NCBI RefSeq assembly: GCF_000150955.2
Contig: NC_011683.1
Location: forward strand, 186,001 to 250,000
Origin: Phaeodactylum tricornutum CCAP 1055/1
Lineage: Eukaryota > Bacillariophyta > Bacillariophyceae > Surirellales > Neidiaceae
Direction of reading: 5' to 3'
Length of the DNA: 64,000 bases
The position numbers and the translations under genes were made by a program. Shown one piece after another: positions 31,418 to 40,630 of this stretch. The stretch's first letter is position 1, and each line of letters starts with the position of its first letter. The notes under the pieces were generated by a model, which was not told where the DNA came from, made no database searches, and saw only the letters and a program-made list of their open reading frames with translations.

Positions 31418-31654
31418 TTACTCATTGTACAATTCCTTTCGCCGGCATGGATTGCCAACATCGTCATACCAGTTCAGCGAACGTAAATTATCAGTTGCCG
31501 AGACCAGAAAAGACCAAGCATGCACCTGCGTGCGACTATCGATCTGATCGTTTTTGCCGAGAGAAATGGGCGGAACCGGGAACGAAGAAAACGCCAGCAC
31601 TTTCGCACAGGCCATAGAGGCTACCATTAGCTGCATCTCAATGAGGTGTGTCAT
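31418..31654 (-). CDS. possible small signal-peptide protein
   Basis: A 78-residue frame starting with ATG. Its N-terminus, MQLMVASMACAKVLAFSS from the second Met, looks like a signal peptide ending in an A|F plastid-type site. The rest (QVHAWSFLVSATDNLRSLNWY) is unremarkable and I know no family. It could be a real small protein, the first exon of a longer one, or chance. Confidence 0.25.
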   Translation of the reverse strand: MTHLIEMQLMVASMACAKVLAFSSFPVPPISLGKNDQIDSRTQVHAWSFLVSATDNLRSLNWYDDVGNPCRRKELYNE

Positions 31655-32455
31655 GATGCTCTCGTTTCTCTTGATCGGTGTCTACTGTTTGGCGGCCGAT
31701 CGAGAAGAGTTGTGAGCCTCAGGTGATGCCGCTCGCAATGTGGCTAGAGCAAGCTCGTTGACTGTGAGAACCTCCCGAGAGCCGTTGGGAGGTGTCAAGA
31801 CGGGTTTGATGGGAATTTGTGAACAGGGAGCATCGGAATAATAAAGTCCTAAAGCGTGTCAAATTCTGCGCTATGTGCGCTCGGAATTTCTTGGACATCT
31901 TACATTTATCAAATGGCATGCGAATCACAAGTCGTATGCTGCTGGTTTCGCCATCGACTTCTGATGCTTGCGTACGAATTCCTATTGCTGACATCGAGAG
32001 AGCCATTTCGCGTCCGCAGTGTTCTGATTTCGACGAGGCTGTTCGGGATTAGGTATCGTCAGTCACGACAGAAAAACTAAGCTGCATATGGGAATCCTTC
32101 ACGGTCACAATACTGACAGTGGAGAAACCTCGATGTCTGGATGTCGTGGTCCCAATAGTATCACGTATCGTACGTAGAATCAGAACGTAAGCATATCAGA
32201 TGTAGGAGCAACGACAGACGCACAATTCAGCTACATGATCTTTCTCGTGTTCACGGTCAGCACTAACAGTAATTCACTCCTCTAGTAACTGGCTGTGAAA
32301 TCCTTCACGGTCAACAATGCGACGTATCACAGTCTATAAACAAAGAAAGACTCGTCTGCTGAAACAAGTCCTTTAGATCCTAACAAGGTGTGGTTTAATC
32401 TTTGACTTTCAAGTACCCTTTCGCTGGCCGTTATCGCAATTCAATCCAAGTTTAT

Positions 32456-33410
32456 CTACTTGAAGGCTTCCGGATACATGAGCTGGCCCATAAAATCTTT
32501 CATATAGTCCATGATGAAGACAGCACACACCATTCGTCCGTACCGAAAGGTGGCACCACGATAAAAGCCCGGTAACGATGAGTCTCCCCAAATTTTACTG
32601 GCCGTTTGGGTAAACGTACCGTAGGCAGTGCGTTCAATATCACCCTGCATGCACGTTTTAATGGTGTCGAACGGATGCGTCATGTAGCAGGCAAACAGGC
32701 CACCCAATAATGCGGCCGGAACGCGTGCTTTATTTTTGTCCGGAAACTGTTCCGGATAACTTTCCATAAGAGTCCGACGAACGACAGGAGGGATACTAAG
32801 GTAGCCACAGGTCCACAAGGCTTCTCGGACAGCAGCGCCGACGAAACCACGCGAAATGTTGACCGGGTTCGCCGCAATATTCTTGATCGTCGATAGCGTG
32901 TTACCTCCTTTGCGCTGTTGTTGAATCATGATCAGTTCGAGTGGACTACCGACCAAGGCGGATACCGTCCCTGCACCAATACCGCAGGACATTTCTTCCG
33001 CCAGGGAGAGATTGCGCGTATCACCATTGAGTACAAGATTCTTTAGCTTTCCGCCAACGGCAAACTGAATCATGGTGCAGCTTCCCATATTCACCATGTT
33101 AGCGCCTACGCCGCGGTACCATTTCGCCGGCGACAAGGAAATGGGTTGCGCTTGTTGGACCATGTTTTTAGCGTAATTGAAGGGTTGCAATATGACAACC
33201 TATTTTCAGCAAACGATAACCGTTAGTCCTCAAATAATGCACATCTCTTCGAACAACATACGGCTGGTTTCCTGCACCATACTACTCTCAGCGACTTAAC
33301 CGACGCGGAGCAGCTTTTGAACGGAACTGCTTCTTGTTTACACTCACCTCGATAACGCCAACCGTCATACCGACAGTAGCATTCTGAACTTCATTCAAAT
33401 TCGAAGACAT
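32456..33410 (-). CDS. mitochondrial carrier family protein, two exons
   Basis: Inner-membrane solute carrier of the six-helix mitochondrial carrier family. Exon 1 (33410-33348) encodes MSSNLNEVQNATVGMTVGVIE; intron 33347-33200 has GTGAGT...TAG ends; exon 2 (33199-32456) continues VVILQPFNYAKNM. Total 268 residues, slightly short of the usual 300. The three repeats carry the Px[D/E]xx[K/R] signature as PFNYAK, PLELIM and PFDTIK, so the first has N for D and the second lacks the basic residue; only the third is canonical. GFYRGATFRYGRM near the end is a typical matrix-helix motif. The substrate cannot be assigned. Such degenerate carriers are found in lineage-specific groups, and a non-mitochondrial location is possible. 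The product is translated from the ATG at 33410, whose intron follows after 21 codons. Confidence 0.8.
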
Positions 33411-34076
33411 GGTTCCGTTGCAGTTATTGCGATTCGTGAAGGACAAGAACAAGCCAGAATGACAATACCCACGGGCCAGACAAATTCCGAGGAACTCTCA
33501 CAGCCTGCATTTGTAGAACTGGATCCAGACAGCATCTGCGCGTTTTGGTTGGACGCGCCACTACTAGCATAGCCTTTGTTTGAGGCCGGAGAATTTTGAT
33601 TGGTTATTTATGACGTATAGAAGTAGAATACTTCCAAGTGATTGGATAAGATTGATGAAAGCGGGATTCACCATGTGCCCAACTGCTGGAAATTATAAGG
33701 AAGCGGCTGCGACTGTTATAATTTGGATGTTGCGATAGGCCAGTAATTTCAAATTTGCCTTGGACATTATTATCCAGGCCAATCTAAAGAATACGGGACC
33801 TAATCTTCACGAAGGGTATTGTAGGAGAACAAGTTTCGGCACAAATGCGCCAGGATAAAAAAGTGCACAGCTCGTATGTCTCTTCTCTCAATGGCAAGCC
33901 TAGAAAAACTGCTTGGCGGGATCTTGCATTAACTGTGAAAATTCATATGACATCAACTGCAAACGTAACAAGTGTTCACCTACGACATTCATCGAACGCA
34001 AAATTTTTAACGCTACAAAATTGATTTCTATTACGGTCATCTCTGTAACGGCAAATAACAACGCAGGGAATAGACC
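33411..34076. promoter_or_regulatory. divergent intergenic region
   Basis: Spacer of 666 bp between the carrier gene and the cysteine-rich protein gene. Contains ATTGGTT (inverted CCAAT box) near 33600 and TTAACTGTGAAAA near 33935, a near match to the recurring motif. No gene seen. Confidence 0.35.
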
Positions 34077-34832
34077 ATGAAGTCATACCTGAACTCATAC
34101 TTGGCAACAGCTGTACTTCCCCTCTCGGCCTTATGCCTATACGCAACAGATATGCCGAATCTTCCGGTAAGTAGCGCTGGACATTTGATTGCAAATGTTG
34201 TACGGAGCCAGTCTGTGGAAGGTTTCCATGATAGTCGACGTCTGGCGAATACCTGCAAAGACTTCATTGACGCGTCTACAACTGTTTTCACGCTGCTATA
34301 CGGAACGAACTTTTCCTGCACGTGTGAAAATACAGATTCGTTGTTTGACCTCTTTTGCAGCTCGACAGAAAAGGTGTGTTGCGAAGACGTTTGCAACACT
34401 ATTGAAGCAGAGTTGGGCTACAATATCACAAGCGTTGACAATGTCGAAGGACTCTTTGAAGGAACCTGTGTTCTGTCATACAGTGACAATATTCTCCGTG
34501 ATACCACGTGCGTTGATGGGAAAATATGCGAAGGCGGTGCTTCCACTTGCGCTTGCAATGCTCAGCTCAACGGCATTAACTGCTCTAGCTGCACAAGTTG
34601 CGAATCATTTTCTTCCAATGCTATTTACAGCGTCGCTGCCAATTGCTCCAATGTTCCTGACTTGGCAATCACACTCTCGCGCAATATTTTGCCAGCAACC
34701 TGCGACGCAACTGACGAGCTGTTTGTAAGCCGCTGCGGTATCTCTTCGGGTCTAGATGGTGACCACCCCCATTTTCTTTGTTTGGTGATGTTTCTCGCCA
34801 TCGTCGGAGTAGCAACTTTCCTTTTCGTGTAG
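34077..34832 (+). CDS. cysteine-rich secreted or surface-anchored protein, unknown function
   Basis: A 251-residue protein with an N-terminal signal peptide (SYLATAVLPLSALCLYA) and a C-terminal hydrophobic tail (LCLVMFLAIVGVATFLFV) that ends the protein, a layout typical of a GPI-anchored or tail-anchored surface protein. The ectodomain has about 24 cysteines in short-spaced pairs (SCTCENTD, EKVCCEDVCNTI, STCACNAQLNGINCSSC) and several N-glycosylation sequons (NFS, NIT, NCS). I recognise a type of cysteine-rich diatom surface protein but no named family. The single frame and clear start at 34077 support a real gene. Alternatives are a cell-wall-associated or adhesion role; sequence alone does not decide. 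Confidence 0.65.
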   Translation: MKSYLNSYLATAVLPLSALCLYATDMPNLPVSSAGHLIANVVRSQSVEGFHDSRRLANTCKDFIDASTTVFTLLYGTNFSCTCENTDSLFDLFCSSTEKVCCEDVCNTIEAELGYNITSVDNVEGLFEGTCVLSYSDNILRDTTCVDGKICEGGASTCACNAQLNGINCSSCTSCESFSSNAIYSVAANCSNVPDLAITLSRNILPATCDATDELFVSRCGISSGLDGDHPHFLCLVMFLAIVGVATFLFV

Positions 34833-35560
34833 GAGTAGTTGCTTTTCGTGCGCAAATCAAGTTAAAACACAACAGATTCTTACATTAGTTGTTCATTTTG
34901 TGTTCCCACGACTACTTAAACTGTACAGCCAAACTAGCATTCTTTCTCATCGACTTTATTGCAACATAACTCATTGGCTGTCTTCATTGTGGGACAACTA
35001 TCCTACTTCATTGTTGTGTGCACATTGCCTAATGAGACAAGTCTGCGGGAGACTTTCTGACTGTGAGCTAGCTCTTTGCGCATAGTGACTCGTCGTACTT
35101 TTTGTGCTCGCTAAGCGTAAGAAAGAAGAACTCTAGTAGCAGCGAGAGAATTTCTACTGCCCTTAGTTGAAAGAATCGCTGATCGTTTCTTTTATGCGAC
35201 ATGCGAATAAACTGGAACAAAAAATGCAAATTTGATATTTCCGGGACCCTGCTCGCATATAGGGTTTGGAAAGTGGGAATGTTGTACGGCATTTTGGCCA
35301 GAAGTCAGCCCAGTTGTCTAAAAAAATTTTTACCAAGAGAAAGCCACAATTCCTGCGAAATCGCGTCCACGCTCGTAGCATGGAGTCACCGTAAAGAAGT
35401 AAGGTTTATGATACCATCTTTCAATTGTCTTCCGTGCGTGTTAGAGCTCAGCTTAATTTCCTTGGTACATAATAGTCCTCTCGCGTGCGCTGCATTGGCA
35501 GGCAGAAACTTCGTTGACGATAGAGTCTGCCTGCCCTGGATCTAAACCACAGCCAAAAAT
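34833..35560. promoter_or_regulatory. intergenic, 5' region of the sulfatase gene
   Basis: 728 bp, AT-rich, no protein-like frame. Contains TGACTGTGA at 35058-35066, about 500 bp before the sulfatase start. A CRE palindrome TGACGTCA (35567-35574) lies inside the first codons of the sulfatase gene. Confidence 0.35.
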
Positions 35561-37423
35561 ATGACATTGACGTCAAGTATTTCAACCGATTCAACAAACG
35601 GTAAAGTTGGACAACTCGAAACGCCAAACCAGCGTAGTATGGCAACAGAAAGAAGTTTTCTTTTCGGTTCTCGTCGGGTGTTTACGTTCGCCATGCTTGC
35701 TGGAGTTTTAATTTTTCTGATGGGGAGTCTCTCCGTGTCGATGCAATCGCAGCAATACATCGAAGCGCTCTATTCGGGGTTGTCCGCGGTCGCTAGTCTG
35801 AATAACAGCACCACCCTAAAAAGCGTTGAGGAATTGACGTATGTTGCACAGCAACATTCTCCTGGACTTACGGGACGAACATTACCGGAGCATCCCCACG
35901 AAACACGAATACGACAAGCGATACATTCCCACTATCCTCATTTTGAACATCATTCGGTTCGAGGTAAAGTTGTGGACGTGACGCAGAATGTTAACCGGAT
36001 CGAAGAGCTGTCCTTAACGAGGAAGAAAAATGTCACCTACATGGAAGTGAAGGATGAGGACCACGGACCGTTGAATGTCGTCCTGTTTTACGCTGACGAC
36101 TGGACTTTGAAAGTGCTTGGAGCCTTAAACCCTCACGTAAAAACACCAAATATTGATCAAATGGCGAAGAATGGAATGCTCTTTCCCTATAATTGTGTCA
36201 CCACGAGTATTTGCTGGATTTCACGTGCCACGTTGGTAACGGGTGTTTATGCGGCGGTCCACCAACAACTAAAAATTGCGCACAACAGTCTATTTAATAA
36301 CCTGACCATTCCGTGGACAGAAACTCTATTTCCACAGCTGAAGAAGCACGGCTATTACACGGGATTAGTTGGAAAATGGCACGCCCCGTCGCCAGGGAAA
36401 GAGATGAAATTGGCCTTTGATGTGATGAATATCTATTACGGGCGGCATTGGGAACTGCGAAACGGTCAACGTCGTCACGTGACCGATCTAAACGGCGAAG
36501 ATGCGCTCAATTTTCTGAGAAGTCGCCCCAAAGACCAAAAGTTTGCATTGAAGGTCTCCTTCTTCGCCACACACGCTCAGGACTACACAATTCCAGCCTA
36601 CTCGCCCATGAACGAGAGTATGTCTTTGTACGAAGACGACGACATTCCTTGGGTGCAAACGAATACAGAGCAGCACTGGAAAGATCTGCCTTGGTTTTTT
36701 GACAACCGCAACGAAGGTCGGCGGCGGTATATTGGTCGCTTCGATACTCCCGATAATTATCAATACAACATCAAGTGCTTGTACCGTATGGCGACCGAAG
36801 TTGATTCGGTTGTTGGCGAAGTGATTGATGAACTCAAAAGGCAAGGTGTTTACGACAAAACGCTTTTGATCTTTACAACAGACAACGGAAATTTGCATGG
36901 CGAGCACGGTCTTGCGGAAAAGTGGTATCCTTGGGAGGAATCAATTCGAGTCCCACTGGTCATCCAAGATCCACGCATGCCAGCAACAGAACGTGGCAAA
37001 GTCAATGATGAATTCACGTTGTCGGTGGACCTTGCACCGACGATTTTGTCGGCGGCAAAGATTCCGATACCATCTCATATGCAAGGTCGGGATATTGCCG
37101 AACTGTACTTTGATCCACACCAGGCAACGGTATCATGGCGTAAGGATTTCTTTTACGAATGGAGTCAAGGCGAGCCGGTAGAAGCCGTAGGCCATAACGA
37201 GTACTACCATATTCCAGCGGTCTTTGCGCTGATTCGCAAGGACTGGAAGTATTTTTACTGGCCGCAGGTCAAAGTTGAGCAGCTATTCCAGATTGAGAAC
37301 GATCCGTACGAGCAGCGTGATGTGCTGAACTCGACGGCTCAAACAACACAAGAAGCACTGGATTTTATGAGGGCAAGATATTTTTTTCTAAAGAACTACT
37401 CCCAAATGGGCAACCCAGTCTGA
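35561..37423 (+). CDS. membrane-anchored type I sulfatase
   Basis: A 620-residue sulfate-ester hydrolase of the alkaline phosphatase superfamily. A single hydrophobic span at about 38-60 (FTFAMLAGVLIFLMGSLSVS) after a short charged N-terminus indicates a type II membrane protein with the enzyme outside or in the secretory lumen. The metal-binding start is NVVLFYADDWT, the nucleophile region is SICWISRATLVTG near residue 218 (the Cys is converted to formylglycine in active enzymes), followed by GLVGKWH and TDNGNLHGEHG, which carry the conserved Lys/His and Asp-Asn. The sulfatase signature is normally C-x-P-S-R; here the third position is Ile, so the maturation signal is non-standard although Cys and Arg are kept. 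The substrate could be a sulfated polysaccharide, plausible for a marine alga. The start at 35561 is followed by Ser/Thr-rich residues and then the anchor. Confidence 0.85.
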   Translation: MTLTSSISTDSTNGKVGQLETPNQRSMATERSFLFGSRRVFTFAMLAGVLIFLMGSLSVSMQSQQYIEALYSGLSAVASLNNSTTLKSVEELTYVAQQHSPGLTGRTLPEHPHETRIRQAIHSHYPHFEHHSVRGKVVDVTQNVNRIEELSLTRKKNVTYMEVKDEDHGPLNVVLFYADDWTLKVLGALNPHVKTPNIDQMAKNGMLFPYNCVTTSICWISRATLVTGVYAAVHQQLKIAHNSLFNNLTIPWTETLFPQLKKHGYYTGLVGKWHAPSPGKEMKLAFDVMNIYYGRHWELRNGQRRHVTDLNGEDALNFLRSRPKDQKFALKVSFFATHAQDYTIPAYSPMNESMSLYEDDDIPWVQTNTEQHWKDLPWFFDNRNEGRRRYIGRFDTPDNYQYNIKCLYRMATEVDSVVGEVIDELKRQGVYDKTLLIFTTDNGNLHGEHGLAEKWYPWEESIRVPLVIQDPRMPATERGKVNDEFTLSVDLAPTILSAAKIPIPSHMQGRDIAELYFDPHQATVSWRKDFFYEWSQGEPVEAVGHNEYYHIPAVFALIRKDWKYFYWPQVKVEQLFQIENDPYEQRDVLNSTAQTTQEALDFMRARYFFLKNYSQMGNPV

Positions 37424-37563
37424 TACTTCTCAGAAAAATTCTTTTTCTTCTAATAGTATGAAGCATTTTCTCTTATTTCTCACTATTGCTAGAGAAACCC
37501 TTGTGGATAGGACAAATCGCGCCATCGTCTAAAGTACTTTCAGTCCAAAGACAAGCCCAGGCG

Positions 37564-39919
37564 CTAGAAGAAAAGCATGGCATTTCCTGTCGTCGAGGAG
37601 CCTCGCCTATTATGATCCCGGTGCTGCTGCGAAATGAGACCCATCGTCGTTCCAAGGAGTGCAGGCTACATAAAGTATTCAGGAGAGATACGTCAGCGTC
37701 TATGGCTTCGGGACGCCACAAAATCATATTAAAACTTACCGAACAGAGAATTGTTCCAGACCAGGCACCAATACCAATAATGAGTGAACGCTGAATGATT
37801 TCAACAAAGAAACTAGTATCCAAAGTGTCGGTAGAAAACAACGAAGTTACGAGATATGCTCCAGGCACTAAAGCGTACATTCCGGCGACTGTGTTTCCAA
37901 CGGCTTGATGACCAGTAAAACGAGAAAAAATTCCGGCGGAGAAGGAAACCGCAAAGGACGATACGAAATTATTCAAGTTATCGGCTGCGTTGAACTGGGC
38001 TAGTCCAAAGTTCACCAAGTATGCCAACGAACCATGGAAAGCCATCTACGAAAACCGACAAAGAAAATCACTTAAATTGAGAGGCTGCTGTGCATCCAAT
38101 CTGCGCAATCCCAAGCCTATGTACTACCACTACTTACCATTGGAAGATCGTGATACCTCGGATTGAAGAGTCCCGACCAAGAGACTGCAGCTATTGGGAC
38201 AATTAAAATGAACCAGCGCTGATCGATACCATGCTCGCAAGCTGCAAAGCCAATATTATCCGCTGTGTCAGAGAAGACAGATGCCGCCGTATACTGCCCG
38301 AATCGAAGGGATGCTATTGCATAGAACAGATAAAAAGAATGAGACAATGTTGTTGATTGACTGACAGGCACGTCGACTTTCTGCTTACACGAAATTAATC
38401 CAGTAAAGAGAATACCCTCCATCAAATCGGCGCCCCCAGAAACGGTTTGCTTGCTCATGATTTCAATGACCGCGTAGACTACGCGGAAACCTTGCAGAAG
38501 GTCCAGAACACCGGCAATTGCCATGGCTCCAAAACAAGTATCGTCCGGCCATTTCAAAGCAATAGTTCCCGCTGTAATGCCCACTACGAAACTTGCAACA
38601 ATTTCAAATACCAGTCGTTCTTGCTGTGATAGAAATTTTGACTGTCCAATGAAGGCAACTACCAGCGCCAACACTCCAGATACGGCCATGTCTACCCACG
38701 AGCCACCAAACCAAAAGGCACAAGCTCCAGCGGAAGCCATTACTCGAAAAAGTGAAATTGTCCAGTATGAATACGTTTCTTTTCCGCAATTGGCGTCGAT
38801 CTCTTTAATCATCTGCATCGCTTCGATGGTTGCCAATCGGCTGAAGAGCTCTCGTTCCTGTTCCGTTACTACCCAAAAATCATTCATCCGTTGCCCCGGC
38901 ATTTCGGAATATTCCCGAGCATTGACAAAGTAAAACAGTCCTTCCGCATGTGAGGCTAGTCTGAGTATCTTTTTAGCCACCACGCTGGGATCCTGACTCT
39001 TCAGGACGGTCCCACCCGTTCGAAAGGACTCGTCAAAGCGCACTGATTCCATCCGAGCCGCCTTCTGTAGTTCACTCGGTTCCGGAAAGCGTTCCGGAAT
39101 GTTACTTACACCCTTAGTGTTGCTCGCGAACGAGGCCAGTCGAATGGCTACCTTTTCCATGGCCCCCAGCTTTTGCACGTTGAACCCCCGTTCGATGGTG
39201 AACATGGTAGATGTGATAGTGGATGTGGAGCTATAAAAGGCCTTGCGGGGTAAAAGGAACCAGTTAATCCCGGGAGTGCCGGTTAAGCCTTCCGCTGCCT
39301 TTTGCATGACGGGTTCGACAGCCCACAACGGCGCCCCGCCAGCGTACAAATCTCGCAGTACCTGCCGGAGGACAACCTCTTGATCCATTGGTCCCCCCTT
39401 GGCGGGCATACCAAAGGTGGAGAGATACTCGCGGAGAAGGATTAAACAACGCGCGAGTTTGCCTAAATCTTCTTGTAACTTGTCGTCTGTTTTCTTGGCG
39501 TACGAGGCGCCGCCCACCACAAACCATCGCAGAAAGTGCACCCATCCGCCGTCTCGGGGACGGAAGACCCGCCAATCGTAACGACGAGAAGACGAACTTC
39601 TCGTGGACGAAGTCTCATCGTTGTCGTCGTCGTCTTCAAGAGTGTTGAGAGATGTAGAATGTATAGGAATCGTTTGTTCGTGGAAATTCGTCGGGGTTCG
39701 GGACACCGATATTTCTTTCGCAAATTTGGACGAATCTCTGGAGCTTGATGTCGAAGGCGTGGATACGCCTCTATGTGCTAGACGACTACTGTGTTGATAC
39801 GAACTAGGTACGTCATCGCTGCCGTAGGGCGCTGGTGGCGTCGCCGTTATCGCCTCGGGAGCGTGGTTGCTTGCGGGGGCAGCGGTTTCTCCTTCGCTGT
39901 CCGATTCGCGATCTTTCAT
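37564..39919 (-). CDS. ThrE-type (DUF1212/DUF3815) multi-pass membrane protein, three exons
   Basis: Member of the threonine/serine exporter (ThrE) family found in bacteria, fungi and algae. Exons on the minus strand are 39919-38138, 38045-37740 and 37665-37564; both introns (38137-38046 and 37739-37666) begin GTAAGT and end TAG. They join HDLPM to MAFHGSLAYLVN and ILCS to PALLGTTMGL, giving about 729 residues. The N-terminal 140 residues are Ser/Asp-rich and likely disordered and cytosolic. The first conserved part (about 160-400) holds CLILLREYLSTFGMPAKGG and the HAEGLFYFVNAREY region; the second is a run of about ten membrane spans. The ATG at 39919 is the first in frame; the frame is open further upstream to about 40138 without ATG, so an upstream exon is possible. 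Bacterial members export threonine and serine; the algal substrate is unknown. Confidence 0.75.
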
Positions 39920-40630
39920 GACAATATCGTCAACAGCTTTTGGGTGGAAAGAATGTCCACGGGAAAGGTCACGTACGCCAATTCCGGTTGAGCACACAAT
40001 GTTGGGGGTGCGATGGGTACAGATTTCGTGGCGAAGGCCGAGGCGTCCTTTTCCTTCTCGGTACCAATTCCTTGGCACGTGATGCGAAGGGTGCGCAGGA
40101 CCAGCTCCATATTCCTCCGAACGGATTCGGATCGGCACGGGGTTGTTCGGGACTCATGGTCACGTAGTCCCGTACTTCCTACGTGGAGTCGTCGATTGCA
40201 AGAGCAACATTTCTATTACCGATCCAAAAGTTGACGGTCGAAGATTTTACAGGAACGAATACTTGGTTGTCTGTCGCATGCGACACGTCGAAAAGGTTCG
40301 CGGTTCTGAAAAAGTCCCCACGACTCGACATTTGAATCGTGAAAATTGCCTATCCCCGAAACGATGCGAAATGTGCAAAACAACAACATTCAAGCACTTT
40401 ACTGTCAATCTGGTCCGGCGCTTCTCTGCATTGTCAAGACATAGCGGGACATTCGTTCCTCGCCAGCCATTGAGCCGGTGCCCTTTTTGTTGGAAAGGCC
40501 TCAAGGCATCCAAGTTGTCGTTTTTGCCGTTCCACCTGTAAAAGAAGGTTGTTCACCCTTCTGGCAATCAAGCTGGGGTTCACCGGAACACAAAAGCGAT
40601 TCCGAATCTCCAACAAAACATTACCGAACC
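39920..40630. promoter_or_regulatory. divergent intergenic region
   Basis: Spacer between the ThrE-type gene and the arrestin-like gene. Part of the left side is open in the ThrE frame without ATG (to about 40138), and part of the right side is open in the arrestin frame from 40478; both look like leader sequence. No other gene seen. Confidence 0.35.

Larger units (their letters stand above)
29954..32455. other. gene-poor region
   Basis: A 2.5-kb stretch holding a decayed leftward gene (30024-30697), a possible small leftward open frame (31418-31654) and the motif TGACTGTGA (31759-31767). The remainder shows no protein-like frame or RNA gene. Confidence 0.4.

Noticed and set aside
39920-40138. 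Extension of the ThrE-type protein to 40138
   Set aside because: The frame is open but starts with GTG and has no ATG; the composition (many His, Pro, Arg) differs from the conserved part. An upstream exon remains possible.
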